A model generated the notes under the pieces. It did not search any database and was not told the DNA's origin. It saw nothing but the letters and a program-made list of their open reading frames with translations. Shown here piece after piece: positions 17,085 to 24,067 of a stretch of DNA of 48,879 nucleotides; the stretch's first letter is position 1; the number at the start of each line of letters is the position of its first letter. Location of the stretch: the NCBI RefSeq assembly GCF_021372645.1, contig NZ_JAJFUC010000075.1:1-48879 (forward strand), given 5' to 3'. Made by a program: the position numbers and the translations under genes. The stretch comes from Clostridium sp. Lineage in GTDB: Bacteria; Bacillota; Clostridia; Clostridiales; Clostridiaceae.

Positions 17085-18239
17085 TTGGACTTTAAAATAA
17101 TTTATAAACAAGTAGAAGCAGAAATAGTTGTTCTGGGAGAATTTGAAGAACATGAGCATGAAGTAGAACTAATAAAGCTGTTAAGCTTATCAGAAAATAA
17201 AAATATTAATATAACTTTTTTACAAGCTAATATAATTCCTGGAATTATTGTGCAAATACTTTTTGATTTACAAGAACTCCAGAAGTGTACAGTTTTCGTT
17301 GCACAGAAGTATTTATATTCATATCTTCAAAAATTAGGTATAAGATGTAAAGAGGATAATAAAAGTTGGTCTTACAACAAAATAACTGATAATTCATCTG
17401 ATAAAATACAAATTATAAATAAAGAAGAAGTTCAAAGCTTCTTAAATGAACTAAGCATTGTATATGGCTATGATTATACCGAATATCAAATAGATAGTAT
17501 AATGAGACGTATAAACGTAACTATGATAAAAGAGGGCATCCGGAATTTTAATTTATTTAAAGATGTGGTTTTAAACAACCAAAAAGTTTTTCATAACCTT
17601 TTTCTTGATTTTTCAATAAATACTACGGAGTTTTTTAGGGATCCTGAGGTGTTTGCTTTAATTAAAACCAAGATATTGCCATATTTGAATTCATATAATC
17701 ATATTAAAATTTGGTGTGCAGGTTGTTCCATTGGAAAAGAAGTTTATTCCTTGGCTATAATGTTAGAAGAAGCAGGAATGTTAAGTAAAACCCAAATTTA
17801 TGCTACAGACCTTAATCCTTATGTCATAGAAGAGGCAAAAAATGGAATATATTCTACAGCTACATTAGATAAAGACATAAGTAATTATAGAAATGCATTA
17901 GGAGAAAAAAGTTTTATTCAATATTTTGACATTAATAAAGAGTATATAAAGGTTAAACCAGAGTTTATGAAAAACATATTGTTTTTCCACCATAGCCTGC
18001 TTAGCAATGGAACTTTAAACGAATTTAATTTAATACTTTGCAGAAATGTATTTATTTATTTTAATGATAGTCTGCAGGAGAAAATACTAAAAAATTTCCA
18101 TAATTCTTTGGATAACAATGGATTCTTAGTCCTCGGAAAGAGTGAAGGAATTCAAAGAAACAACGGAGAAAAATATTTTTGTAGTTATGATCAAAAATCA
18201 AAAATTTATAATAAGAAATATCCTAATATAGTAGACTAG
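17085..18239 (+). CDS. CheR-type protein glutamate methyltransferase with extra N-terminal domain
   Basis: The protein has 384 residues. The first 110 or so form a small alpha/beta domain (EIVVLGEFEEHEHEVELIKL) reminiscent of STAS but not certain. Then comes a complete CheR: the helical N-domain (YGYDYTEYQIDSIMRRI), the INTTEFFRDPEVF motif, the AdoMet motif KIWCAGCSIGKEVYSLA, ATDLN, and the late FNLILCRNVFIYF. CheR methylates glutamates on chemoreceptors, but here no CheB, CheA, CheW or receptor is encoded, so the target may be the hybrid kinase's own coiled coil. TTG 17085 has GGAGG 7 nt upstream and follows the kinase by 19 nt. It is the last gene of the operon, before a shared terminator. 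Confidence 0.85.
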   Translation: MDFKIIYKQVEAEIVVLGEFEEHEHEVELIKLLSLSENKNINITFLQANIIPGIIVQILFDLQELQKCTVFVAQKYLYSYLQKLGIRCKEDNKSWSYNKITDNSSDKIQIINKEEVQSFLNELSIVYGYDYTEYQIDSIMRRINVTMIKEGIRNFNLFKDVVLNNQKVFHNLFLDFSINTTEFFRDPEVFALIKTKILPYLNSYNHIKIWCAGCSIGKEVYSLAIMLEEAGMLSKTQIYATDLNPYVIEEAKNGIYSTATLDKDISNYRNALGEKSFIQYFDINKEYIKVKPEFMKNILFFHHSLLSNGTLNEFNLILCRNVFIYFNDSLQEKILKNFHNSLDNNGFLVLGKSEGIQRNNGEKYFCSYDQKSKIYNKKYPNIVD

Positions 18240-18348
18240 CATATTGACTTGTTATTTTTTGGATTATGCCTAAAGCTTGATTTGACTTCAATGATAAATA
18301 GATACAATAAACTACACGAAGTTAAAATTTAATAAAACAATTCAAAAG

Positions 18349-18390
18349 ACCCCTTATGTTGAAACTCGTATCCAACATGAGGGGTGTTTT
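18349..18390. terminator. Bidirectional terminator between cheR and cotJC
   Basis: Thirteen-base arms ACCCCTTATGTTG 18349-18361 and CAACATGAGGGGT 18373-18385 pair with one wobble. GTTTT follows on the plus strand, and CTTTTGAATTGTTTT lies beyond the hairpin when read on the minus strand. It lies between convergent genes and starts only 20 nt past the cotJC stop. Confidence 0.8.
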
Positions 18391-18409
18391 GTAATATTTC
18401 TTAAAGCAT

Positions 18410-18784
18410 TTAACTAATTCCCCAATATCGTAGTTTCATAGGGCAAGGGTTCCCGGTTGCATCTGTATAAAAAATTGCTTTTCTATGATCAGCATAATTT
18501 CCACCAAGACCTGCCTTCTTAAGTTCATCAACAGTAGCATTTTCCATAAGTTGGTGTACCATAGTTGCAATCATTTCAACATGGCCCATCTCTTCTGTCC
18601 CAATATCTGTCAAGAGTGCTTTGGATTTACCAGTTGGCATTGTATAGCGTTGATCTAAATATCTAAGAGCAGCACCTAATTCGCCATCAGGACCACCATA
18701 TTGAGTTATTAGATATTTTGCCATATTAAGATCTTTACATTTTAGATTTATTGGATATTCTAGTGTTTTTACATAATACCACAT
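18410..18784 (-). CDS. cotJC: Spore coat protein CotJC, C-terminally truncated manganese-catalase-like
   Basis: The 124 residues match the N-terminal two-thirds of CotJC/manganese catalase (about 190 residues normally): MWYYVKTLEYPI, QYGGPDGELGAALRYLDQRY and DIGTEEMGHVEMIATMV. The first-half metal ligands are present (E35, E65, H68). The match stops at FYTDATGNP. The usual continuation with the second Glu and His ligands is replaced by CPMKLRYWGIS and a stop, 25 nt from the operon terminator. The dimanganese site should therefore be incomplete, and the gene looks 3'-truncated by a deletion. It may still act as a structural coat or germination-related protein. It is the last gene of cotJABC, with GGAGGAA before the ATG. 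Confidence 0.8.
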   Translation of the reverse strand: MWYYVKTLEYPINLKCKDLNMAKYLITQYGGPDGELGAALRYLDQRYTMPTGKSKALLTDIGTEEMGHVEMIATMVHQLMENATVDELKKAGLGGNYADHRKAIFYTDATGNPCPMKLRYWGIS

Positions 18785-18799
18785 AAGTTTTTATTCCTC

Positions 18800-19054
18800 C
18801 TATTCATAATTTTCCCAAGGCCATGGTTGATCGACCCAAGCTTTTGGTTCCTCTACAAAAGCAGAACCAAAGTTTGTTAATGGACCATGAGTTTTCTCAT
18901 ACTCGTGGACTAAGCTAGTTAATTTACAAGATACTTTCTCGTAATCTTCTCTAGCATTTTTATCATCAGGAAAATTATCAAGGTATAGGTTAAGGTCTAT
19001 AGCACAAAACTGATACATCATTATATTTTTTAAGATATCATTACACGGACACAT
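18800..19054 (-). CDS. cotJB: Spore coat protein CotJB
   Basis: The 84-residue protein is a full-length match to the small CotJB family: an N-terminal helix region (MMYQFCAIDLNLYLDNFPDD), a middle YEKVSCKLTSLVHEYEKTHGPLT, and the aromatic tail WVDQPWPWENYE. CotJ proteins are made in the mother cell and assembled into the spore coat. AGAGGTGA precedes the ATG. It follows cotJA by 6 nt and precedes cotJC by 15 nt. Confidence 0.9.
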   Translation of the reverse strand: MCPCNDILKNIMMYQFCAIDLNLYLDNFPDDKNAREDYEKVSCKLTSLVHEYEKTHGPLTNFGSAFVEEPKAWVDQPWPWENYE

Positions 19055-19060
19055 AATAAA

Positions 19061-19354
19061 TCACCTCTCACATTTATTTTTTTTACATTCATGATATGGT
19101 CTATAAAGATCTTTAAAGATTGTACCCATTAAAAATCCTTCTCTGCATGAAAATAAATTTTCATATTTTTGAGGTATAATATATGCACGCGCATATTCTT
19201 TTGATTTACCCATATGGTCATAATGTGTTTTACACATACACCCATCTTTTGATTTAATCATATAATCCTCATGTGATTTATCCATATGGTCATCTTTTGA
19301 TTTAATCATATAATCCTCGTGTTCTTTACACATACAGTCATCGTGTCTGTACAT
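19061..19354 (-). CDS. cotJA: Spore coat-associated protein CotJA with 16-residue tandem repeats
   Basis: The protein has 97 residues. The C-terminal half is CotJA (YARAYIIPQKYENLFSCREG, GTIFKDLYRPYH). The N-terminal half is made of 16-residue units of the type D-x-x-M-x-K-x-H-x-D-x-M-x-K-S-K, rich in His, Asp, Lys, Met and Cys, encoded by three 48-bp DNA repeats. Such a segment could bind metal or cross-link in the coat. The start is ATG 19354, with AAAGGAG 9 nt upstream; the longer frame from 19414 would begin inside the predicted promoter and is rejected. It is the first gene of cotJABC. Confidence 0.85.
   Translation of the reverse strand: MYRHDDCMCKEHEDYMIKSKDDHMDKSHEDYMIKSKDGCMCKTHYDHMGKSKEYARAYIIPQKYENLFSCREGFLMGTIFKDLYRPYHECKKNKCER
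19198..19341 (-). repeat. Three tandem 48-bp repeats inside cotJA
   Basis: Units begin at 19198, 19246 and 19294 (plus-strand CTTTTGATTTA) with an exact 48-bp period. The two units nearest the start codon share their first 25 bases; the third has diverged more. A whole number of codons (16) is kept, so copy number can change without breaking the frame. Confidence 0.85.
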
Positions 19355-19392
19355 AAGTTTTTGCTCCTTTATTTGTTTGTCACTTAATAAAT

Positions 19393-19421
19393 AGACTATG
19401 CGATTTTTCAACAAAATGTGA
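19393..19421 (-). promoter_or_regulatory. Sigma-E-like promoter of cotJABC
   Basis: Read on the minus strand, TCACATT (19421-19415) and CATAGTCT (19400-19393) are 14 nt apart. The mother-cell sigma-E consensus is KMATATT-N14/15-CATACAMT, giving 6 of 7 and 6 of 8 matches. The start codon is 38 nt past the -10 element. CotJ operons are sigma-E controlled in Bacillus, which supports the reading. Confidence 0.65.
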
Positions 19422-19573
19422 TAAAAAATTAAAATTAAGGGTATAATTTAACATATTATATTCAATAATTATAATGGATATAACAGAAGGAATGACAGTT
19501 TTTACATTAAAACTGTATAAGGACTAAAGGCTTCGTGTAAAAATTGCGCGAAGTTTTTTATTTTAATAATACC

Positions 19574-19602
19574 TTGACAGAAAATAGTTATGATATTACA
19601 AT
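19574..19602 (+). promoter_or_regulatory. Consensus sigma-A promoter of the marR-ABC exporter operon
   Basis: A perfect TTGACA at 19574-19579 and TACAAT at 19597-19602 are 17 nt apart, 70 nt upstream of the MarR start. The initiation region falls directly in the repeat block at 19607-19652. Confidence 0.8.
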
Positions 19603-19606
19603 TTAC

Positions 19607-19652
19607 TTCGTAAACGAAATATTCGCAGTCGAAATATTCGAGAACGAAATAT
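19607..19652 (+). promoter_or_regulatory. Candidate MarR operator: palindromes and 15-bp direct repeats
   Basis: CGAAATAT recurs at 19615, 19630 and 19645, an exact 15-bp period; the first two copies extend to CGAAATATTCG. Palindromes overlap: TTCGT-AA-ACGAA (19607-19618) and TCGAAATATTCGA (19629-19641). The block starts 5 nt after the -10 box and ends 19 nt before the MarR start codon, the usual place for autorepression by a MarR dimer. Confidence 0.7.
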
Positions 19653-19671
19653 ATTTTAAGGTGGAGATAAA

Positions 19672-20112
19672 ATGGACACAATAAATGAGAGTATAGAAGT
19701 TGCAAGACTTTTCCAAGAGGTAATGCATTTAATTAAATACAGTATGAAAAAGTTGCATGGTGATTTAGGAATATCTGCACCACAAGGTATGGTTATAGCG
19801 CTTTTGAGTAAGAATAAGAAAATGAAGATAACAGATCTTAGTAATCAACTTTGTTTATCAAATAGTACTGTATCTGGCATTATTGATAGACTTGAAGCGC
19901 AAGAAATAGTGGTAAGAGAACGAAGCATAGAGGACAAGAGAGTAGTTTATGTAAGTATATCTACGAATTTTGAAGATATGCATAAAGCTTTTCATAAGAA
20001 AATTGAAAAGAATTTGGAAAAAATAATGGGTCAAGGAAGCCCAGAAGAACTTCATAAAATTTCTGAAGGCTTAGATGCACTAAAAAAGCTTTTAAGTTCT
20101 CAGCAAGACTAA
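19672..20112 (+). CDS. MarR-family transcriptional regulator
   Basis: The protein has 146 residues with the standard MarR winged-helix order: an N-terminal dimer helix, the recognition segment MKITDLSNQLCLSNSTVSGIIDRLE (about 50-74), and the wing VVRERSIEDKRVVYVSIS with the conserved D-KR. The C-terminal helices complete the dimer domain. It most likely represses its own promoter and the two ABC exporter genes that follow 40 nt downstream, and is released by a toxic compound that the pump exports. AGGTGGAG precedes ATG 19672. Confidence 0.9.
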   Translation: MDTINESIEVARLFQEVMHLIKYSMKKLHGDLGISAPQGMVIALLSKNKKMKITDLSNQLCLSNSTVSGIIDRLEAQEIVVRERSIEDKRVVYVSISTNFEDMHKAFHKKIEKNLEKIMGQGSPEELHKISEGLDALKKLLSSQQD

Positions 20113-20152
20113 GATATATCAAAAAAATTACAATGACTGGAGATGATATAAA

Positions 20153-21928
20153 ATGTTTAAATTGTTTAGGTTTTTAAAACAATACTCATTACAAATAGTT
20201 TTAATAGTTCTATTAATTTTTACGCAAGTCCTTGCAAATTTATATTTACCAACTTTGATGGCTGATATAGTTGACAAAGGCATAGTACAAAAGGATGTAG
20301 TTCAAACTATTTCATTTTTAGGCTTTAGTGGTTCTTATCAAGGTGTGGATTACATTATGAGAACAGGTGGAATCATGTTACTTATTTCAGCAGGTGGTGC
20401 TATATGCTCAGTTATAGCTACATTCCTATCTTCAAGAACTGCTGTAGGTTTTGGTAGGATTATTCGTAATAAATTATTTACTAAAGTTGAAGGATTTTCC
20501 CTACATGAGTTCGATAAAATTGGTACTGCTACCCTTATAACTAGAACTACAAATGATGTTACTCAAATTCAAGCTGTAACTGTAATGATTTTTTCTATTA
20601 TGCTTTTTGCACCGTTAACTGGCCTTGGTGGTATTTTTATGGCTTTAAGAGAGGATGCACCTTTAACTTGGATTTTTGCAATAGTAATTCCCCTCCTTGG
20701 AATTATTATTGGATTAACATTAAAATCTGCTATGCCGTTATTTAAATTAATGCAAGTAAAAATAGATAAATTGAATCTTGTATTACGGGAAGGACTTACA
20801 GGTATTAGAGTAATACGTGCTTTTAACCGCATAGATACCGAAAAAGTTAGATTTGATGATGCAAACACTGATCTTATGGATAATGCTATAAAAGTAAATA
20901 AGATTATGGCATTTTTAATGCCAATCATGATGTTAATTATGAATGTTACAACTGTTGCTATTATCTGGTTTGGTGGCATACGAATAGATGAAGGCAAAAT
21001 GCAAATTGGTTCTTTAATAGCATTTATTCAATATGGAATGCAAATTTTATTTGGTTTCTTAATGCTTGCTATGGTATTTATAATGATACCAAGAGCTCAA
21101 GCTTCTGCCATAAGAATAAATGAAGTATTAGAAATGGAACCAGAAATCCTAGATCCACAAAAGACTATGCTTGCTGATAAAGAAAGTGGGTATGTTGAAT
21201 TTAAGGATGTAAGTTTTAGCTACCCTGGTGCAGATCAGCCAGCTATTAATAACATAACCTTTAGTGCGAGGCCTGGTGAAATAACTGCTATTATTGGTGG
21301 TACAGGTTCAGGGAAATCTACTTTAGTAAATTTAATACCACGTTTTTATGATGCAACTAGTGGCTCGGTACTTGTGGATGGTGTAGATGTAAGAGAATTA
21401 AGCCAGGAAAGTCTTAGAGCAAAAATAGGTTTTGTTCCTCAAAAGACTGTACTTTTCTCTGGAAGTATTGCTGAAAATATTAAATATGGTAAGGATAATG
21501 CCACTATTGAAGAAATTCAGCATGCCGCTGATGTAGCACAGGCTACAGATTTTATTAGTGGAATGACAGAAGGTTATGAACATGTTATTGCTCAAGGAGG
21601 AACAAATGTTTCTGGAGGACAAAAACAACGTCTATCTATAGCACGTGCTTTAGTCAGAAAGCCTGAAATATATATTTTTGATGATAGTTTTTCAGCACTT
21701 GATTTTAAAACTGATGCAAAACTTCGTGCAGCACTTAAAAATGAAACTGCAAAATCTACAGTGCTTATTATTGCTCAAAGAGTAGCAACAGTTATGGATG
21801 CAGATAGAATCATAGTTTTAGATGATGGCTGCATTGCAGGCATGGGAACTCATAAAGAACTTTTAAATAGCTGCACAGTATATAATGAAATTGTATCTTC
21901 ACAGCTTTCAGAGGAGGAATTAGCATGA
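20153..21928 (+). CDS. Heterodimeric ABC exporter, subunit with degenerate ATP site
   Basis: The 591-residue protein is a half-transporter: six membrane helices (about 1-310), then an ATPase domain with Walker A GGTGSGKST (about 381-389), signature VSGGQKQRLSIARA and Walker B IYIFDDSFSALD. The catalytic Glu after Walker B is Asp, and the switch His is Gln (IIAQRVATV). This is the pattern of the non-hydrolysing partner in heterodimeric pumps such as BmrCD and TmrAB. It pairs with the next gene, whose start overlaps this stop by 4 nt. Such pumps move drugs, lipids or peptides out of the cell; the MarR neighbour suggests toxic-compound efflux. Confidence 0.9.
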   Translation: MFKLFRFLKQYSLQIVLIVLLIFTQVLANLYLPTLMADIVDKGIVQKDVVQTISFLGFSGSYQGVDYIMRTGGIMLLISAGGAICSVIATFLSSRTAVGFGRIIRNKLFTKVEGFSLHEFDKIGTATLITRTTNDVTQIQAVTVMIFSIMLFAPLTGLGGIFMALREDAPLTWIFAIVIPLLGIIIGLTLKSAMPLFKLMQVKIDKLNLVLREGLTGIRVIRAFNRIDTEKVRFDDANTDLMDNAIKVNKIMAFLMPIMMLIMNVTTVAIIWFGGIRIDEGKMQIGSLIAFIQYGMQILFGFLMLAMVFIMIPRAQASAIRINEVLEMEPEILDPQKTMLADKESGYVEFKDVSFSYPGADQPAINNITFSARPGEITAIIGGTGSGKSTLVNLIPRFYDATSGSVLVDGVDVRELSQESLRAKIGFVPQKTVLFSGSIAENIKYGKDNATIEEIQHAADVAQATDFISGMTEGYEHVIAQGGTNVSGGQKQRLSIARALVRKPEIYIFDDSFSALDFKTDAKLRAALKNETAKSTVLIIAQRVATVMDADRIIVLDDGCIAGMGTHKELLNSCTVYNEIVSSQLSEEELA

Positions 21929-23859
21929 GTGAAAATAGAAATGTAAATAAATCAAAGGGTGGCATGGGCGGTCCAGGTGGTGGACCGATGGGTTCCTTTG
22001 CACGTGGTCCTGTCATAAAAGCAAAGGACTTTAAAGGAACTTTAAAAAGGCTTTTAAGTTATTTAAAGCCACAAAGAATTAGTTTTATTTTAGTGTTTAT
22101 ATTTGCAATATTCAGCACTATTTTTACTATAGTAGGACCTAAGATTTCTGGTTGGGCAATAACTAGATTAGTTGAAGGCTTGATAGCAAAATTTACAGCT
22201 ATAAACCAAAATGCTGCTTTGGTTAAAACAGGTAAGGCTGCTAGCATTATAGTGCCTAACATAGACTTTCCATATATAAGAAATGTTATTTTATTGTTGC
22301 TTGGATTATATTTAATAAGTTCACTTTTTGGATTTCTTCAACAATATATTATGGCTGGAGTTGCACAAAAGACTGTTTATAATATTCGTAAAGATGTTGA
22401 AGATAAACTTTCACGTTTACCCCTTAAATTTTTTGATGCAAGAACTCATGGTGAAATTTTAAGTCGTGTAACAAATGATGTTGATAATATTGCAACAACA
22501 TTGCAACAAAGTCTTACACAGCTTATTACGTCTATTGTTACTATCATTGGTATTATAATAATGATGTTAACAATAAGTCCATTAATGACATTGGTTGTTA
22601 TTTTAACTTTACCACTTTATATTTTGGTAACAGCTCTTGTTGCAAAACGCTCTCAAAAGTATTTTGCAGCTCAACAGAAAGAAATTGGAGCTCTCAATGG
22701 GCATGTTGAAGAAATGTATACAGGTCACAAAATTGTTAAAGCTTTTGGACATGAACATGATTCTATTGAAGAATTTAAGAATATTAATGATAGATTATAC
22801 AATTCAGGTTGGAAAGCTCAGTTTATATCTGGAATAATAATGCCTATGATGAGATTTGTTAGTAATATAGGATATGTAATAGTTTGTGTTGTTGGTGGTT
22901 ATTTAGCAATCCAAGGTAAAATTACTATTGGTGATATTCAAGCTTTTATTCAATATTCAAATCAGTTTACTCAACCAATAGTCCAAACTGCTAATATTGC
23001 TAATATAATTCAATCTACAGTAGCTTCAGCTGAACGTATATTTGAATTATTAGATGAAGTTGAAGAGATTCCAGATGCTTCTGATGCTAAACTTATAGAA
23101 TTTCCTAAGGGAGAAGTTAAATTTGAAAATGTTAACTTCAGCTATAAAACAGAAGAACCTCTTATTAAAAACATGAATATAGGTGTAAAACAAGGTAATA
23201 CAATTGCAATTGTTGGACCAACTGGTGCTGGTAAAACTACCCTTGTTAACTTGCTTATGCGTTTTTATGAGATAGGTGCTGGCAGAATTACAATTGATGG
23301 AGTAGATATAAGAGATATCAAACGTGGAGAGCTACATAACATGTTTGGTATGGTACTTCAAGATACTTGGTTATTTAATGGTACTATAATGGATAATATC
23401 GCTTATGGAAAAAAAGGAGCAACAGAAGAGGAAGTTATGCAAGCAGCAAGAGCAGCTCATGCACATCACTTTATTAAAACTCTTCCAGATGGATATAATA
23501 CAATACTAAATGAAGAAGCTTCAAATATATCTCAAGGCCAAAAACAACTTCTTACTATAGCTAGAGCAATACTTGCAAATCCAACTATTATGATACTTGA
23601 TGAAGCTACAAGTAGCGTTGATTCGAGAACAGAAGTCTACATACAAAGGGCTATGACAGAGCTTATGCAAAATAGAACAAGTTTTGTAATTGCACATAGA
23701 CTTTCTACAATTAGAGATGCAGAGTTAATACTAGTTATGAATAAAGGAAGTATCATTGAGATGGGAAATCATAATGAACTTCTTGCTAAGAATGGTTTCT
23801 ATGCAGATCTTTACAATAGCCAATTTACTGGAGCAAATTTAGATAATGAAGTAGTATAA
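21925..23859 (+). CDS. Heterodimeric ABC exporter, catalytic subunit
   Basis: The protein has 644 residues. A disordered Gly-rich N-terminus (MGGPGGGPMGSF at about 13-24) precedes six membrane helices (about 50-365). The ATPase domain has Walker A GPTGAGKTT (about 431), the divergent signature ISQGQKQ in place of LSGGQ, an intact Walker B with Glu (IMILDEATSSVD), and the switch His (IAHRLST). The canonical Glu and His here, with the odd signature, complement the degenerate partner: one active and one dead ATP site. It starts with ATGA overlap and AGGAGGAA upstream. It is the last gene of the marR operon. Confidence 0.9.
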   Translation: MSENRNVNKSKGGMGGPGGGPMGSFARGPVIKAKDFKGTLKRLLSYLKPQRISFILVFIFAIFSTIFTIVGPKISGWAITRLVEGLIAKFTAINQNAALVKTGKAASIIVPNIDFPYIRNVILLLLGLYLISSLFGFLQQYIMAGVAQKTVYNIRKDVEDKLSRLPLKFFDARTHGEILSRVTNDVDNIATTLQQSLTQLITSIVTIIGIIIMMLTISPLMTLVVILTLPLYILVTALVAKRSQKYFAAQQKEIGALNGHVEEMYTGHKIVKAFGHEHDSIEEFKNINDRLYNSGWKAQFISGIIMPMMRFVSNIGYVIVCVVGGYLAIQGKITIGDIQAFIQYSNQFTQPIVQTANIANIIQSTVASAERIFELLDEVEEIPDASDAKLIEFPKGEVKFENVNFSYKTEEPLIKNMNIGVKQGNTIAIVGPTGAGKTTLVNLLMRFYEIGAGRITIDGVDIRDIKRGELHNMFGMVLQDTWLFNGTIMDNIAYGKKGATEEEVMQAARAAHAHHFIKTLPDGYNTILNEEASNISQGQKQLLTIARAILANPTIMILDEATSSVDSRTEVYIQRAMTELMQNRTSFVIAHRLSTIRDAELILVMNKGSIIEMGNHNELLAKNGFYADLYNSQFTGANLDNEVV

Positions 23860-23867
23860 GATAAGTG

Positions 23868-23966
23868 TAGATACCCACAGTGGAAATCATACTTATTCGG
23901 ATATCCTACCGAAATAAGGGGCATGCATTTGTAATGTATAAGTATAACTTGCGCTGTGTTTATCTA
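23868..23966 (+). other. Long imperfect palindrome after the exporter operon
   Basis: Nested arms pair in order: TAGATA 23868-23873 / TATCTA 23961-23966, CACAG 23876-23880 / CTGTG 23954-23958, and ATACTTAT 23889-23896 / ATAAGTAT 23938-23945. Two symmetric 8-nt internal loops separate the last two, and smaller hairpins lie in the centre. It lies between the exporter stop and the terminator, so it would be transcribed as part of that mRNA's 3' end. It could be a structured RNA or a short intergenic repeat. Confidence 0.4.
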
Positions 23967-23970
23967 TATA

Positions 23971-24006
23971 AGAGTCCCTGTTCAACTAGATTTGAACAGG
24001 GACTCT
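23971..24006. terminator. Bidirectional terminator between exporter and SIR2-STAND gene
   Basis: A perfect 15-bp stem, AGAGTCCCTGTTCAA 23971-23985 with its complement 23992-24006, has a 6-nt loop. A TTTTTT run follows after 7 nt on the plus strand. It lies between convergent genes. Confidence 0.8.
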
Positions 24007-24067
24007 TCAAAGTTTTTTCCATAAAATTAGATTTTACCTAAATATGTATTAATTTTATAGTAAAGAA

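Noticed and set aside
19198-19341. CRISPR-like array
   Set aside because: The 48-bp units are contiguous with no spacers and encode an in-frame protein repeat.
19355-19414. Upstream extension of cotJA to ATG 19414
   Set aside because: It has no ribosome site, and most of it would lie in the leader and in the predicted sigma-E promoter; ATG 19354 has AAAGGAG at good distance.
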